Of a stretch of 22,433 bases of DNA, positions 5,259-10,730 are shown in pieces (position 1 is the stretch's first letter; each line of letters opens with the position of its first letter). This stretch comes from a virus, in IMG/VR virus record IMGVR_UViG_3300043466_001309, positions 1-22,433 of that record, one strand, 5' to 3'. A program made the position numbers and the translations under genes. A model generated the notes under the pieces. That model had not been told where the DNA came from, searched no databases, and saw only the letters and a program-made list of their open reading frames with translations.

Positions 5259-5264
5259 AATATT

Positions 5265-5339
5265 TGGCTCCTCGGGCAGGACTCGAACCTACAACATCCT
5301 GGTTAACAGCCAAGCGCTCTACCATTGAGCTACCGAGGA
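5265..5339 (-). tRNA. tRNA-Asn(GUU)
   Basis: A clean cloverleaf: TCCTCGG/CCGAGGA, D stem GCTC/GAGC, CTTGG-CTGTTAA-CCAGG with GTT, T arm GTAGG-TTCGAGT-CCTGC, discriminator G and encoded CCA. Confidence 0.95.
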
Positions 5340-5356
5340 ACAACTTAAAAAGGCCC

Positions 5357-5457
5357 GAACTGGGATTTCACGGGTATTCTCTGCATGCTGAGTTATTCCC
5401 TATCGTTCCATAGAAGGTAACCATACATAGCACCATTTTCTATTGTCTATCCAGTTC
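5357..5457 (-). ncRNA. Structured three-way-junction RNA, not a tRNA
   Basis: A 101-nt element closed by GAACTGG/CCAGTTC (extended by AT/AT after a bulge). Inside are two nested hairpins: GGG-CTC around a loop with GAG-CCC (5372-5400), and ATAGAA/TTCTAT (5410-5443) with GGT/ACC inside. The 7-bp closing helix resembles a tRNA acceptor, but T loop, anticodon arm and CCA are absent. Confidence 0.4.
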
Positions 5458-5466
5458 AAAATTATT

Positions 5467-5555
5467 TAGAGCATCCAGAAGCGTGAACTATGTGTTCAAC
5501 ATTATACCAACTGGAATGGTTGGGTTATTATCCACAACTTATGTCGCTTGCTCTA
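5467..5555 (-). ncRNA. Structured cloverleaf-like RNA, not a tRNA
   Basis: An 89-nt element closed by TAGAGC/GCTCTA plus AAGCG/CGCTT (one 6-nt bulge). Inside on the minus strand are CCAAC-CATTCCA-GTTGG (5-bp stem, 7-nt loop) and TGAAC-ACATA-GTTCA. Size and shape mimic a tRNA, but there is no T loop, U33 or CCA. It ends 3 bases before the CCA of the adjacent Arg tRNA-like gene. Confidence 0.45.
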
Positions 5556-5558
5556 TTT

Positions 5559-5642
5559 TGGTAGCCCTGGGAGGAGTTGAACCTCATGCCGTCCGCCCAA
5601 CTCTAAGGATCGGTTTAGAAGACCGATGTCGGGTTCAGGGCC
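5559..5642 (-). tRNA. tRNA-Arg(UCU)-like, D arm missing
   Basis: Acceptor GGCCCTG/CAGGGCT, anticodon arm TCGGT-CTTCTAA-ACCGA with TCT, T loop TTCAACT on a 4-bp stem, discriminator A and encoded CCA. Only 9 nt separate the acceptor and anticodon stems, so no normal D arm can form. Instead, CCCGAC just before the anticodon arm can pair with GTTGGG after it. The extra 22 nt lie on the variable side. First gene transcribed from the promoter at 5694-5722. Confidence 0.6.
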
Positions 5643-5693
5643 AAAACTTGTAACAAGTGAGAGGATCAACTTCATCAACTCAATCACTTATTT

Positions 5694-5722
5694 ATTATAC
5701 TTCATTTTACTACTTTCGTCAA
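5694..5722 (-). promoter_or_regulatory. Sigma70-type promoter of the tRNA array
   Basis: TTGACG (5722-5717), 17-nt spacer, TATAAT (5699-5694) on the minus strand, about 50 bases ahead of the first tRNA-like gene. This is the best-matching promoter of the array. Confidence 0.7.
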
Positions 5723-5726
5723 CCCA

Positions 5727-5802
5727 GGCGATTCTTTACCAAACTGATAGTTCACGCATTGTTCAATGAACTTCCATGCGTAGATCAGGATAAAGAATCG
5801 CC
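5727..5802 (-). ncRNA. 76-nt long hairpin RNA with perfect 12-bp base
   Basis: GGCGATTCTTTA (5727-5738) and TAAAGAATCGCC (5791-5802) are perfectly complementary. Within them CTGAT/ATCAG, ACGCAT/ATGCGT and GTTC/GAAC continue the stem with small internal loops, giving one long rod. It lies between two TTGACG promoters, so it is likely an independently transcribed stable RNA. The hairpin looks the same on either strand; minus is chosen from context. Confidence 0.55.
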
Positions 5803-5856
5803 GATCACTTAATTTAGATATTCAGTTGTCAAAGAACTAAAGAACTTTACTTATTT

Positions 5857-5886
5857 AGTTTACTACTTTTTACTTCTTTTCGTCAA
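5857..5886 (-). promoter_or_regulatory. Probable promoter for the 76-nt hairpin RNA
   Basis: TTGACG (5886-5881), 18-nt spacer, TAAACT (5862-5857). Same -35 and AAA start as the other two array promoters, but a weaker -10. Just upstream, AATTTTTG/CAAAAATT (about 5897-5915) could end the preceding minus-strand operon. Confidence 0.45.
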
Positions 5887-5924
5887 GCACTTTTTGTGAA
5901 TTTTTGTTTCAAAAATTTTTTACA

Positions 5925-6137
5925 TTAATCTTCTTCGGTGTAGAGTTCGATATCTTCACGAAGAATTTTTGTTGCATGGATAGGTTCATCAGTCTGATCT
6001 ACTCCAATAGCCCAAATTTCTTCATTGATTTCAACTACACGCCAACCAGTCCATTTCATTTCACGACAAGGTTCAACTCCTCCAATAACTTTTGTCTGTT
6101 TCCCATAATACGCATTCATTACTTCATTTTCAGTCAT
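5925..6137 (-). CDS. Hypothetical protein (70 aa)
   Basis: A 70-residue acidic protein (MTENEVMNAYYGKQ at the start, ending in an acidic EDIELYTEED). It has a beta-rich middle (WTGWRVVEINEEIWAIGV). No family is recognised and no membrane segment is present. A strong ribosome binding site (AAGGA, 7 nt before ATG) overlaps the stop codon of the preceding gene, so it is the second gene of a two-gene early operon driven by the promoter at 6351-6379. Confidence 0.7.
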   Translation of the reverse strand: MTENEVMNAYYGKQTKVIGGVEPCREMKWTGWRVVEINEEIWAIGVDQTDEPIHATKILREDIELYTEED

Positions 6138-6146
6138 TTGTAATCC

Positions 6147-6344
6147 TTAAAAGAATCGAACGGTTCGGAGATTGTCTTCGTCACAAGTGAGAATTCCGAG
6201 ATTCGTTTCGACGACAAAATTCTCGCCATCGAAGGATACGCAATAATCTGTAACAGAACCAGAGAATCGAACCAATTGTCCGATCCTAGCAGCCCGAACC
6301 TGATCATCGGTAATTTCGAACCACGGCGCACTTGCCATTTCCAT
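6147..6344 (-). CDS. Hypothetical protein (65 aa), predicted leaderless mRNA
   Basis: A 65-residue protein beginning MEMASAPWFEITDDQVRAA and ending DEDNLRTVRFF. A mixed beta-strand pattern (FVVETNLGILTC) suggests a small globular domain; unrecognised. The start is fixed by the promoter: TATACT ends 6 nt before this ATG, so transcription should begin at its A. A second ATG two codons later is the fallback. There is no Shine-Dalgarno. It is followed 9 bases later by the 70-aa gene with a strong ribosome binding site. Confidence 0.65.
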   Translation of the reverse strand: MEMASAPWFEITDDQVRAARIGQLVRFSGSVTDYCVSFDGENFVVETNLGILTCDEDNLRTVRFF

Positions 6345-6350
6345 ACAACC

Positions 6351-6379
6351 AGTATACCTTATTGTGATAGGAATGTCAA
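6351..6379 (-). promoter_or_regulatory. Consensus sigma70 promoter abutting a start codon
   Basis: TTGACA (6379-6374), 17-nt spacer, TATACT (6356-6351), then GGTTGT and ATG. With the standard -7 to +1 distance the first transcribed base is the A of ATG. Confidence 0.75.
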
Positions 6380-6387
6380 GTAAAATC

Positions 6388-6597
6388 TTATGCGAAATTA
6401 GGAGGAATCATCACTCTAAACTTTTTGAAGTCTGCTTTCGTTGCCTGGCGAATGTCATTCTTGAGATAGGCAGCAGTGCCGTCCATCCAGCAATGGCCGC
6501 CGAGAAGAGGGTTCCCAGCAAGTATTTGCATCTCCATCTCGCTCACGATAAATCCCAGAGTGTGTTCGCCCTTTACGATGTACTGTGTTGTGTTCAT
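6388..6597 (-). CDS. Hypothetical protein (69 aa)
   Basis: A 69-residue protein starting MNTTQYIVKGEHTLGFIVSE. The pattern (short strand, then EMQILAGNPLLGGHCWMDG) suggests a small alpha/beta domain; unrecognised. It starts 9 bases after the 54-aa gene stops and is probably co-transcribed with it from the promoter at 6778-6806. There is no strong Shine-Dalgarno (only AAAG), so translation may be coupled. The stop lies just before the next promoter. Confidence 0.65.
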   Translation of the reverse strand: MNTTQYIVKGEHTLGFIVSEMEMQILAGNPLLGGHCWMDGTAAYLKNDIRQATKADFKKFRVMIPPNFA

Positions 6598-6606
6598 TAT
6601 ATAACT

Positions 6607-6771
6607 TTATAGGCTATTGAAAATGGCCACAGCGTCTTCATTGTTCGTATCCCAGAGGATACGAACAGTATTCTTTGTCGTCTGGTTCCAGATTTCGTAC
6701 TGATAGTTCCCAGTTTGGAATAGGACGATCTTCTGTCTGTTCTTGTTTTTGCTATTAATGAAAACGATCAT
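6607..6771 (-). CDS. Hypothetical protein (54 aa), predicted leaderless mRNA
   Basis: Start taken at the ATG lying 6 nt behind TATAAT. An in-frame GTG six codons upstream would begin before the -10 box and cannot be on this transcript. The peptide begins MIVFINSKNKNRQKIVLF, then YQYEIWNQTTKNTVRILWDTN, ending DAVAIFNSL: a short, beta-rich, basic protein of unknown function. First gene of a two-gene early operon. Confidence 0.65.
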   Translation of the reverse strand: MIVFINSKNKNRQKIVLFQTGNYQYEIWNQTTKNTVRILWDTNNEDAVAIFNSL

Positions 6772-6777
6772 AGAACC

Positions 6778-6806
6778 ATTATAGCGCACTCAATCCACCG
6801 AAGCAA
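6778..6806 (-). promoter_or_regulatory. Sigma70-type promoter abutting a start codon
   Basis: TTGCTT (6806-6801), 17-nt spacer, TATAAT (6783-6778), then GGTTCT and ATG. The string TATAATGGTTCTATG recurs on the opposite strand at 7160-7174. Confidence 0.7.
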
Positions 6807-6842
6807 TCTTTTTTGAAATTTTTATTGCCTTTAGAATCAATG

Positions 6843-6869
6843 ACTTGCAGTCAACTCATTGAAAATAAA
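6843..6869 (+). repeat. Direct repeat, left copy
   Basis: Shares CAACTCATTGAAAATAAA (6852-6869) exactly with 7097-7114. The upstream ACTTGC is also shared, with one extra base and one change between. The two copies bound a 220-bp noncoding segment. Confidence 0.7.
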
Positions 6870-7088
6870 CGAAATATTCTTTCCCTCATGCATGTGTATG
6901 CACGCTCATTTCAATATGAAAATTATTCTTCTGCTTGTGATCCCCTTCATGGGCGTCCGAAATGGTTCGGTATACCCTTGGTATACCGTCCTGGCCGATC
7001 GTTCCTGTGAGGAATGATTTTGGACACAGGCTGCATCCAAAATCATAAAGCCTATTGGCTGCGAAGAATATTCTCTTTGTTTTCAATT
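6870..7088. other. Structured noncoding segment between direct repeats
   Basis: No convincing gene lies here; the open frames need TTG starts and have no ribosome binding site. Hairpins in order: TGCAT/ATGCA (6889-6902); CGGTATACC/GGTATACCG with a 3-nt loop (6968-6988); TTCC/GGAA (7002-7014); an 11-bp stem ATGATTTTGGA/TCCAAAATCAT (7014-7046); AGCC/GGCT (7049-7060). CACAGG in the 11-bp hairpin loop is complementary to CCTGTG at 7004-7009, so a pseudoknot is possible. It separates two divergent early operons. It could be a regulatory RNA, a replication or recombination site, or a small insertion. Confidence 0.55.
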
Positions 7089-7114
7089 ACTTGCTGCAAC
7101 TCATTGAAAATAAA
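7089..7114 (+). repeat. Direct repeat, right copy
   Basis: Matches 6843-6869 (18 bases exact, about 26 with small differences). It lies 24 bases ahead of the -35 box of the 7172 gene. Confidence 0.7.
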
Positions 7115-7137
7115 TAGAATATAGTTCAGAAAAAACT

Positions 7138-7165
7138 TTGATCTATTGTTCGTTCGAGGTATAAT
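7138..7165 (+). promoter_or_regulatory. Sigma70-type promoter abutting a start codon
   Basis: TTGATC (7138-7143), 16-nt spacer, TATAAT (7160-7165), GGTTCT, ATG at 7172. Same arrangement as the two minus-strand early promoters. Confidence 0.7.
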
Positions 7166-7171
7166 GGTTCT

Positions 7172-7483
7172 ATGAAAGCTTATCGAAATATTCGGTTAAC
7201 TGAATGTCCAGATATCGCAGATATCCAATACGAAGGGCGAAAGACCTCTGTTGGTCGGATTCTTAGAGGAGAGAAGGCGGTCCCTCGCTACAAGAACGGT
7301 ATTGTTGGATATGCTGATGGTACTCCTGGAATCGACCTCAATGCCGATAAGATCGTCCACAACGATCGTGGTTACTGCCGTCCCAAAAAGAAGAAGTCGG
7401 TCCGTCGTTATTTGAAGCGCAAAGACAAAGCGATGGAAATGAAGTTCCAAAAAAACTCTGAAAATTTTTCTCAGAACGCTTGA
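7172..7483 (+). CDS. Hypothetical basic protein (103 aa), predicted leaderless mRNA
   Basis: A 103-residue protein with a strongly basic C-terminal half (RPKKKKSVRRYLKRKDKA), suggesting nucleic-acid binding. The N-terminal half (MKAYRNIRLTECPDIADIQ) contains a G-rich turn region (IVGYADGTPGIDLNADK). No family is recognised. The ATG is the predicted +1 of the TATAAT promoter just upstream and has no Shine-Dalgarno. The last codons overlap the -35 box of the next promoter, so the 360-aa gene has its own promoter inside the end of this gene. Confidence 0.7.
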   Translation: MKAYRNIRLTECPDIADIQYEGRKTSVGRILRGEKAVPRYKNGIVGYADGTPGIDLNADKIVHNDRGYCRPKKKKSVRRYLKRKDKAMEMKFQKNSENFSQNA

Positions 7484-7509
7484 CATTTTCCGATCAAATA
7501 GAGTACACT
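7480..7509 (+). promoter_or_regulatory. Sigma70-type promoter abutting the 7516 start codon
   Basis: TTGACA (7480-7485), 18-nt spacer, TACACT (7504-7509), AATAAT, ATG at 7516. The -35 is a perfect consensus. The open frame formally extends upstream to the TTG of this -35 box, which is rejected as a start. Confidence 0.65.
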
Positions 7510-7515
7510 AATAAT

Positions 7516-8598
7516 ATGAAGAAACGCTTCTCAAATTCTAACGAAGTCTACTGGGGCAAAGAACCCGAAGCAAAAGATTTCGTGGATCCTCTTTCGCCGA
7601 ACTTTCGCACTTTTCTTCTTGAATCTCTGGCGTGGTACAACTACTCCACGACTTCGGAAAAGAAGAAGAGATGGTTTATTGACTGGGTGAAGGCCACTCG
7701 TCCGAAGGCGAATCACGCTGCTCTTGAAGTCATCAATGATGGCGCCTTCACTACTGCTGGTGCTCTGGCTCGGATGCATTCTCGTGGACTAACTGAATCC
7801 GATTACATTAACCGAAAACTCGCTGGTTGGGTTTCGGACTTTATTACCGAAGGCGAAGGAATCCTTCGTGCGAAGTCTGTTCAGAAAGAAACCAAGAAGA
7901 AGCTTGTTGAAGCCGATCCTCGTCTGTCGAATATGATTAATTCGCTAGATGAAGAATTGGATCGTCTTATCAAGAATAACTATAAACCGACGGGATTCAA
8001 TATGGATTATTGGATTCGTCTGAATACTCCTTCTCCGGCTCATCATGCTGCGATTAAAGATCGCTTCATGAAGCTTCTTGAAGAGATTACGAATGAAGAT
8101 GATGAGCAGATTGCAGAAGCTTACTCTCATCTTAAAGAGAAACAATTCAATAATCTGGTTGAATTCGTTCTCGATATTGTTTCTACGAAGAAGATTCGGA
8201 AGACTCGGGTCGTTCGTAAGAAGAAGACCGCTTCTCCTGTGAAACAAGTTTCTAAGATGAAGTATGCTGATAACGATCCGGATACTGGTGTTAAATCTGT
8301 TTCTCCCACCGACATTCCTGGTTCTAAGGTAGTCTGGGTTTGGAATAAGAAGTATCGGATGCTTGGCGCTTATTATGCTCAGGATGGTGATGAAATCGCA
8401 GTGAAGGGTACGACTCTTCTAAACTTCGACGAAGAGATTTCTGTCTGGAAGAAGATTCGTAAACCGGAAGTAATTATCCCTCAGATGATCTCCGCAGGAA
8501 AACCTGCAATGAAAAAAATCTTCGAAGGAATCGCTTCTAAGTCTTCTAAGATGACTGGTCGAATTAACTCTGATACTGTGATCTTGAAGATCTCGTAA
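7516..8598 (+). CDS. Conserved hypothetical protein of T4-like phages (360 aa)
   Basis: A 360-residue protein whose C-terminal 140 residues match a pattern I recall from uncharacterised proteins of T4-like cyanophages: a basic linker (KIRKTRVVRKKKTASPVKQ), VSKMKYADND, SVSPTDIPGSKVVWVWNKKY, a KGTTLLNFDEE-like motif, LRKPE-like RKPEVII, AGKPAMKKIFEGI and a GRINSDTVIL ending. The N-terminal 220 residues are helical and less conserved (FIDWVKATRPKANHAAL). Function unknown; the basic linker suggests contact with nucleic acid. ATG 7516 is chosen because it is the predicted transcription start. It leads a three-gene operon with the two short genes that follow. Confidence 0.8.
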   Translation: MKKRFSNSNEVYWGKEPEAKDFVDPLSPNFRTFLLESLAWYNYSTTSEKKKRWFIDWVKATRPKANHAALEVINDGAFTTAGALARMHSRGLTESDYINRKLAGWVSDFITEGEGILRAKSVQKETKKKLVEADPRLSNMINSLDEELDRLIKNNYKPTGFNMDYWIRLNTPSPAHHAAIKDRFMKLLEEITNEDDEQIAEAYSHLKEKQFNNLVEFVLDIVSTKKIRKTRVVRKKKTASPVKQVSKMKYADNDPDTGVKSVSPTDIPGSKVVWVWNKKYRMLGAYYAQDGDEIAVKGTTLLNFDEEISVWKKIRKPEVIIPQMISAGKPAMKKIFEGIASKSSKMTGRINSDTVILKIS

Positions 8599-8618
8599 TA
8601 ATAAATAAAGATAGGAAT

Positions 8619-8867
8619 ATGACTCACAACGAAACTGTAAATTATCTTGTACTCCAGGGCTGGGAGTATGATGCGAATGCTGGTGATGGCTTCGCTTTTC
8701 GACCTAATTGGTATGATGAGGATATCGATGAACAAGAATGGTTCACTATTGACCAAGCTCTTAAAATCGAAAAGATTAATGATCCAGAATCTTATCGAGA
8801 ATATGATATGGTTCAGAATCTGAATTCTAGATACGCTTGTATGTTCTCTCAATATATGGAGTCGTAG
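8619..8867 (+). CDS. Hypothetical acidic protein (82 aa)
   Basis: An 82-residue acidic protein rich in D/E and aromatic residues (GWEYDANAGDGFAFRPNWYDE), starting MTHNETVNYLVLQ. A ribosome binding site (AGGAAT) sits right before ATG. No signal peptide, no recognised family. The stop TAG is immediately followed by the next ATG (zero spacing), indicating coupled translation. Confidence 0.7.
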   Translation: MTHNETVNYLVLQGWEYDANAGDGFAFRPNWYDEDIDEQEWFTIDQALKIEKINDPESYREYDMVQNLNSRYACMFSQYMES

Positions 8868-9083
8868 ATGATTCTCGGTTGGGTTATTACAAAGACTCAT
8901 TCCTCTGGCGTAACAGAAGTTTACGCCAGAGATTATAAAGAATCATGTTTTGGATATTTTACGCCGAAGATTTCTGAATCTTATATCTTTCGAAATCGTT
9001 CGGCTGCTGAGTTAGAATTTAAGAATTATATAACTATTGTTTCGGAATCATTTGAACTGGTTCCGGTAGAAGCTTATATCTAA
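8868..9083 (+). CDS. Hypothetical protein (71 aa)
   Basis: A 71-residue protein starting MILGWVITKTHSSGVTEVYAR, with alternating hydrophobic residues (beta-strands) and a C-terminal FELVPVEAYI. Not recognised. Its ATG directly abuts the preceding stop. The 3' end overlaps the convergent glycosyltransferase gene by 4 bases, marking the border between the early plus-strand genes and the minus-strand glycan operon. Confidence 0.7.
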   Translation: MILGWVITKTHSSGVTEVYARDYKESCFGYFTPKISESYIFRNRSAAELEFKNYITIVSESFELVPVEAYI

Positions 9084-9988
9084 CTCAAGAAATTAACCCA
9101 ACCTAGGATGTGTTTTCCCCAATCATAGTTCTCTCTTGCGAACTCTTGAATGTCGAGGCATTTTTTATTATATGCTTCTGGATTCTTTTGATAATATTCA
9201 ATAGATTCTTTCAGAGCAGAACAATATTGATCCTCTTCAGGATAACCCATAGGAAGAACTACACCACCACCTTTATGTCCATAATCTTCGAAATATCCAA
9301 CTGGTGTTGATAAGACTAATCTTCCTGCTGCAGCTGCTTCCATAGAAGGCAATCCAGCAGATTCTTCAATAGAAGACACTGCCAATGCATCGATTGAGTT
9401 ATAATAACCTGGCATACACATCCAGTTATAGAAATTATGTTCCACTAATTTAACTTGTGGAATTTCTGTTGCAGTCTGTTTAACTAGATGACCACGTTTA
9501 ATCTCTACATCGAAGAAATTCTTAGTCTCTTTCGCCCCACCATATCCTAACTTCTCAAGTTTTTCCGAAGGTTTCCTATAGAAGGAGTCGAAATGAATTC
9601 CAAAAGGAATTACATCAGGAATTCTTTCGACTCCAAATTCTGCCGCTTTATTCTTCAATACATTAGAAACTACACCAAATTTTTTAATTTGATTGTAGAA
9701 GAGATTACCGAAATCTCTTCTAGCAAGAAGCATATCCCACTGTCCATGAGCAACTGTTGCTAATTTTTCAGGTGGAATTCCTAGTCTGTTCAGATGAACA
9801 ATCGCTTCCGGATTAGTAACGAATAGATCGTAGGAGTCGTTTAATAAACGAATTTCATCAGGAGTATAGTGTTGTGTCCAATCAAGCAGATTGGCAATAA
9901 TTCCATACTTGTATAACTCTTTCTCTAATCCTCTGTGGATTGCAGCAAATGCCCATCTAGATTGTGTGTAGAAAATAACTTTCTTCAT
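9080..9988 (-). CDS. Glycosyltransferase, GT4-like (302 aa)
   Basis: A GT-B fold glycosyltransferase of the GT4 type. The C-terminal domain shows the family acidic motif as SSIEESAGLPSMEAAAAGR (EX7E-like, about residues 212-230), followed by LVLSTPVGYFEDYG, where the nucleotide-sugar is bound. The N-terminal half (MKKVIFYTQSRWAFAAIHRG) is the acceptor-binding Rossmann domain. 302 residues is on the short side, and the usual central G-R-L-x-x-K-G motif is not obvious. Last gene of the glycan operon; its ATG follows the previous stop with no gap. Donor and acceptor cannot be read from sequence. Confidence 0.82.
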   Translation of the reverse strand: MKKVIFYTQSRWAFAAIHRGLEKELYKYGIIANLLDWTQHYTPDEIRLLNDSYDLFVTNPEAIVHLNRLGIPPEKLATVAHGQWDMLLARRDFGNLFYNQIKKFGVVSNVLKNKAAEFGVERIPDVIPFGIHFDSFYRKPSEKLEKLGYGGAKETKNFFDVEIKRGHLVKQTATEIPQVKLVEHNFYNWMCMPGYYNSIDALAVSSIEESAGLPSMEAAAAGRLVLSTPVGYFEDYGHKGGGVVLPMGYPEEDQYCSALKESIEYYQKNPEAYNKKCLDIQEFARENYDWGKHILGWVNFLS

Positions 9989-10726
9989 TTATGAAGCAAC
10001 CTTATCACCTAATAACATTTTGAATCCATTATTATAAGCATATTTGAAATATTTCGCCATATGAGGAATTCCACCATTTCCAGCTGTAGCTACTGCGTCA
10101 CCACCATATTCCCATCCTTTCAATGATCCCCACATTTCTCTATCTGATAATGGATGTGGCGGAACCCAAGTCTTGTATTCAGAATACTTCTGAAGCATCC
10201 AAGAGAAATGCATATCTTCACCAACTGAGAATTCGTGATTAATAGGAGGCAATTCTCTACAAAAATGAGTGATCATATCTCTATGGAAGAACCAAGCGTG
10301 ACCACCATAATCAACCATTTCTGGTTTTTCGTTGGGGTTATCCCAACCAATACGTTTCTCATATCCAAAATTGGAATTATTGATAATTACACCAATAGTT
10401 GTGTGAAGTCCAGGATGATTCTTCTGAGTCTCTAAACAATTCTCGAACCACTTCTTACCTGGAATAGTATCATCATCGAAAATACAAACCCAATTTGTTC
10501 TAGCATTCAAAGCATAATAGAATCTAGACCATACTCCAAAATTTGTGTTTGAAATAGAAGAAACACATTTATTAATATATGTATTATCGTATTGAACTCC
10601 TGGCATCGAATTCTGCCAATACATAATATGCTTCGGCTGAATTGTTGATGTTGTTACAGCATCAAATTGTTCTTTTAAATTTTCAGGCCGTCTATATCCA
10701 TTTAGCACCACAGTTATATCATTCAT
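9989..10726 (-). CDS. Glycosyltransferase, GT2-like (245 aa)
   Basis: A GT-A fold transferase. The N-terminus is ITVVLNGYRRPENLKEQFDA, the usual first strand and nucleotide-binding loop. The metal-binding DxD appears as FDDD (83-86) in VCIFDDDTIPGKKWF. The acceptor side carries GGHAWFFHRD and a GEDMHFSW motif, which corresponds to the catalytic ED region of GT2 enzymes. No transmembrane segments, so it is cytosolic. It starts 4 nt after the stop of the GT-D gene. Confidence 0.85.
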   Translation of the reverse strand: MNDITVVLNGYRRPENLKEQFDAVTTSTIQPKHIMYWQNSMPGVQYDNTYINKCVSSISNTNFGVWSRFYYALNARTNWVCIFDDDTIPGKKWFENCLETQKNHPGLHTTIGVIINNSNFGYEKRIGWDNPNEKPEMVDYGGHAWFFHRDMITHFCRELPPINHEFSVGEDMHFSWMLQKYSEYKTWVPPHPLSDREMWGSLKGWEYGGDAVATAGNGGIPHMAKYFKYAYNNGFKMLLGDKVAS

Positions 10727-10730
10727 TTTA

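Noticed and set aside
3321-5413. Protein-coding frames running through the tRNA array on either strand
   Set aside because: They run across well-formed tRNA genes and have no ribosome binding sites.
6134-6331. Alternative minus-strand frame overlapping the 65-aa gene
   Set aside because: It has no promoter or ribosome binding site of its own, and the frame at 6344 is fixed by the promoter.
6772-6789. GTG start six codons upstream for the 54-aa gene
   Set aside because: It lies ahead of the -10 box, so it would not be in the mRNA.
6886-7086. Minus-strand 66-codon frame through the structured segment (and a plus-strand frame at 6813)
   Set aside because: The minus frame needs a TTG start, neither has a ribosome binding site, and the dense inverted repeats explain the region better.
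6843-7114. CRISPR array or insertion sequence
   Set aside because: Only two repeat copies, no regular spacers, no transposase and no terminal inverted repeats.
7480-7515. TTG start of the 360-aa protein 36 bases upstream
   Set aside because: That TTG is the first part of the TTGACA -35 box, and ATG 7516 is at the predicted transcription start.
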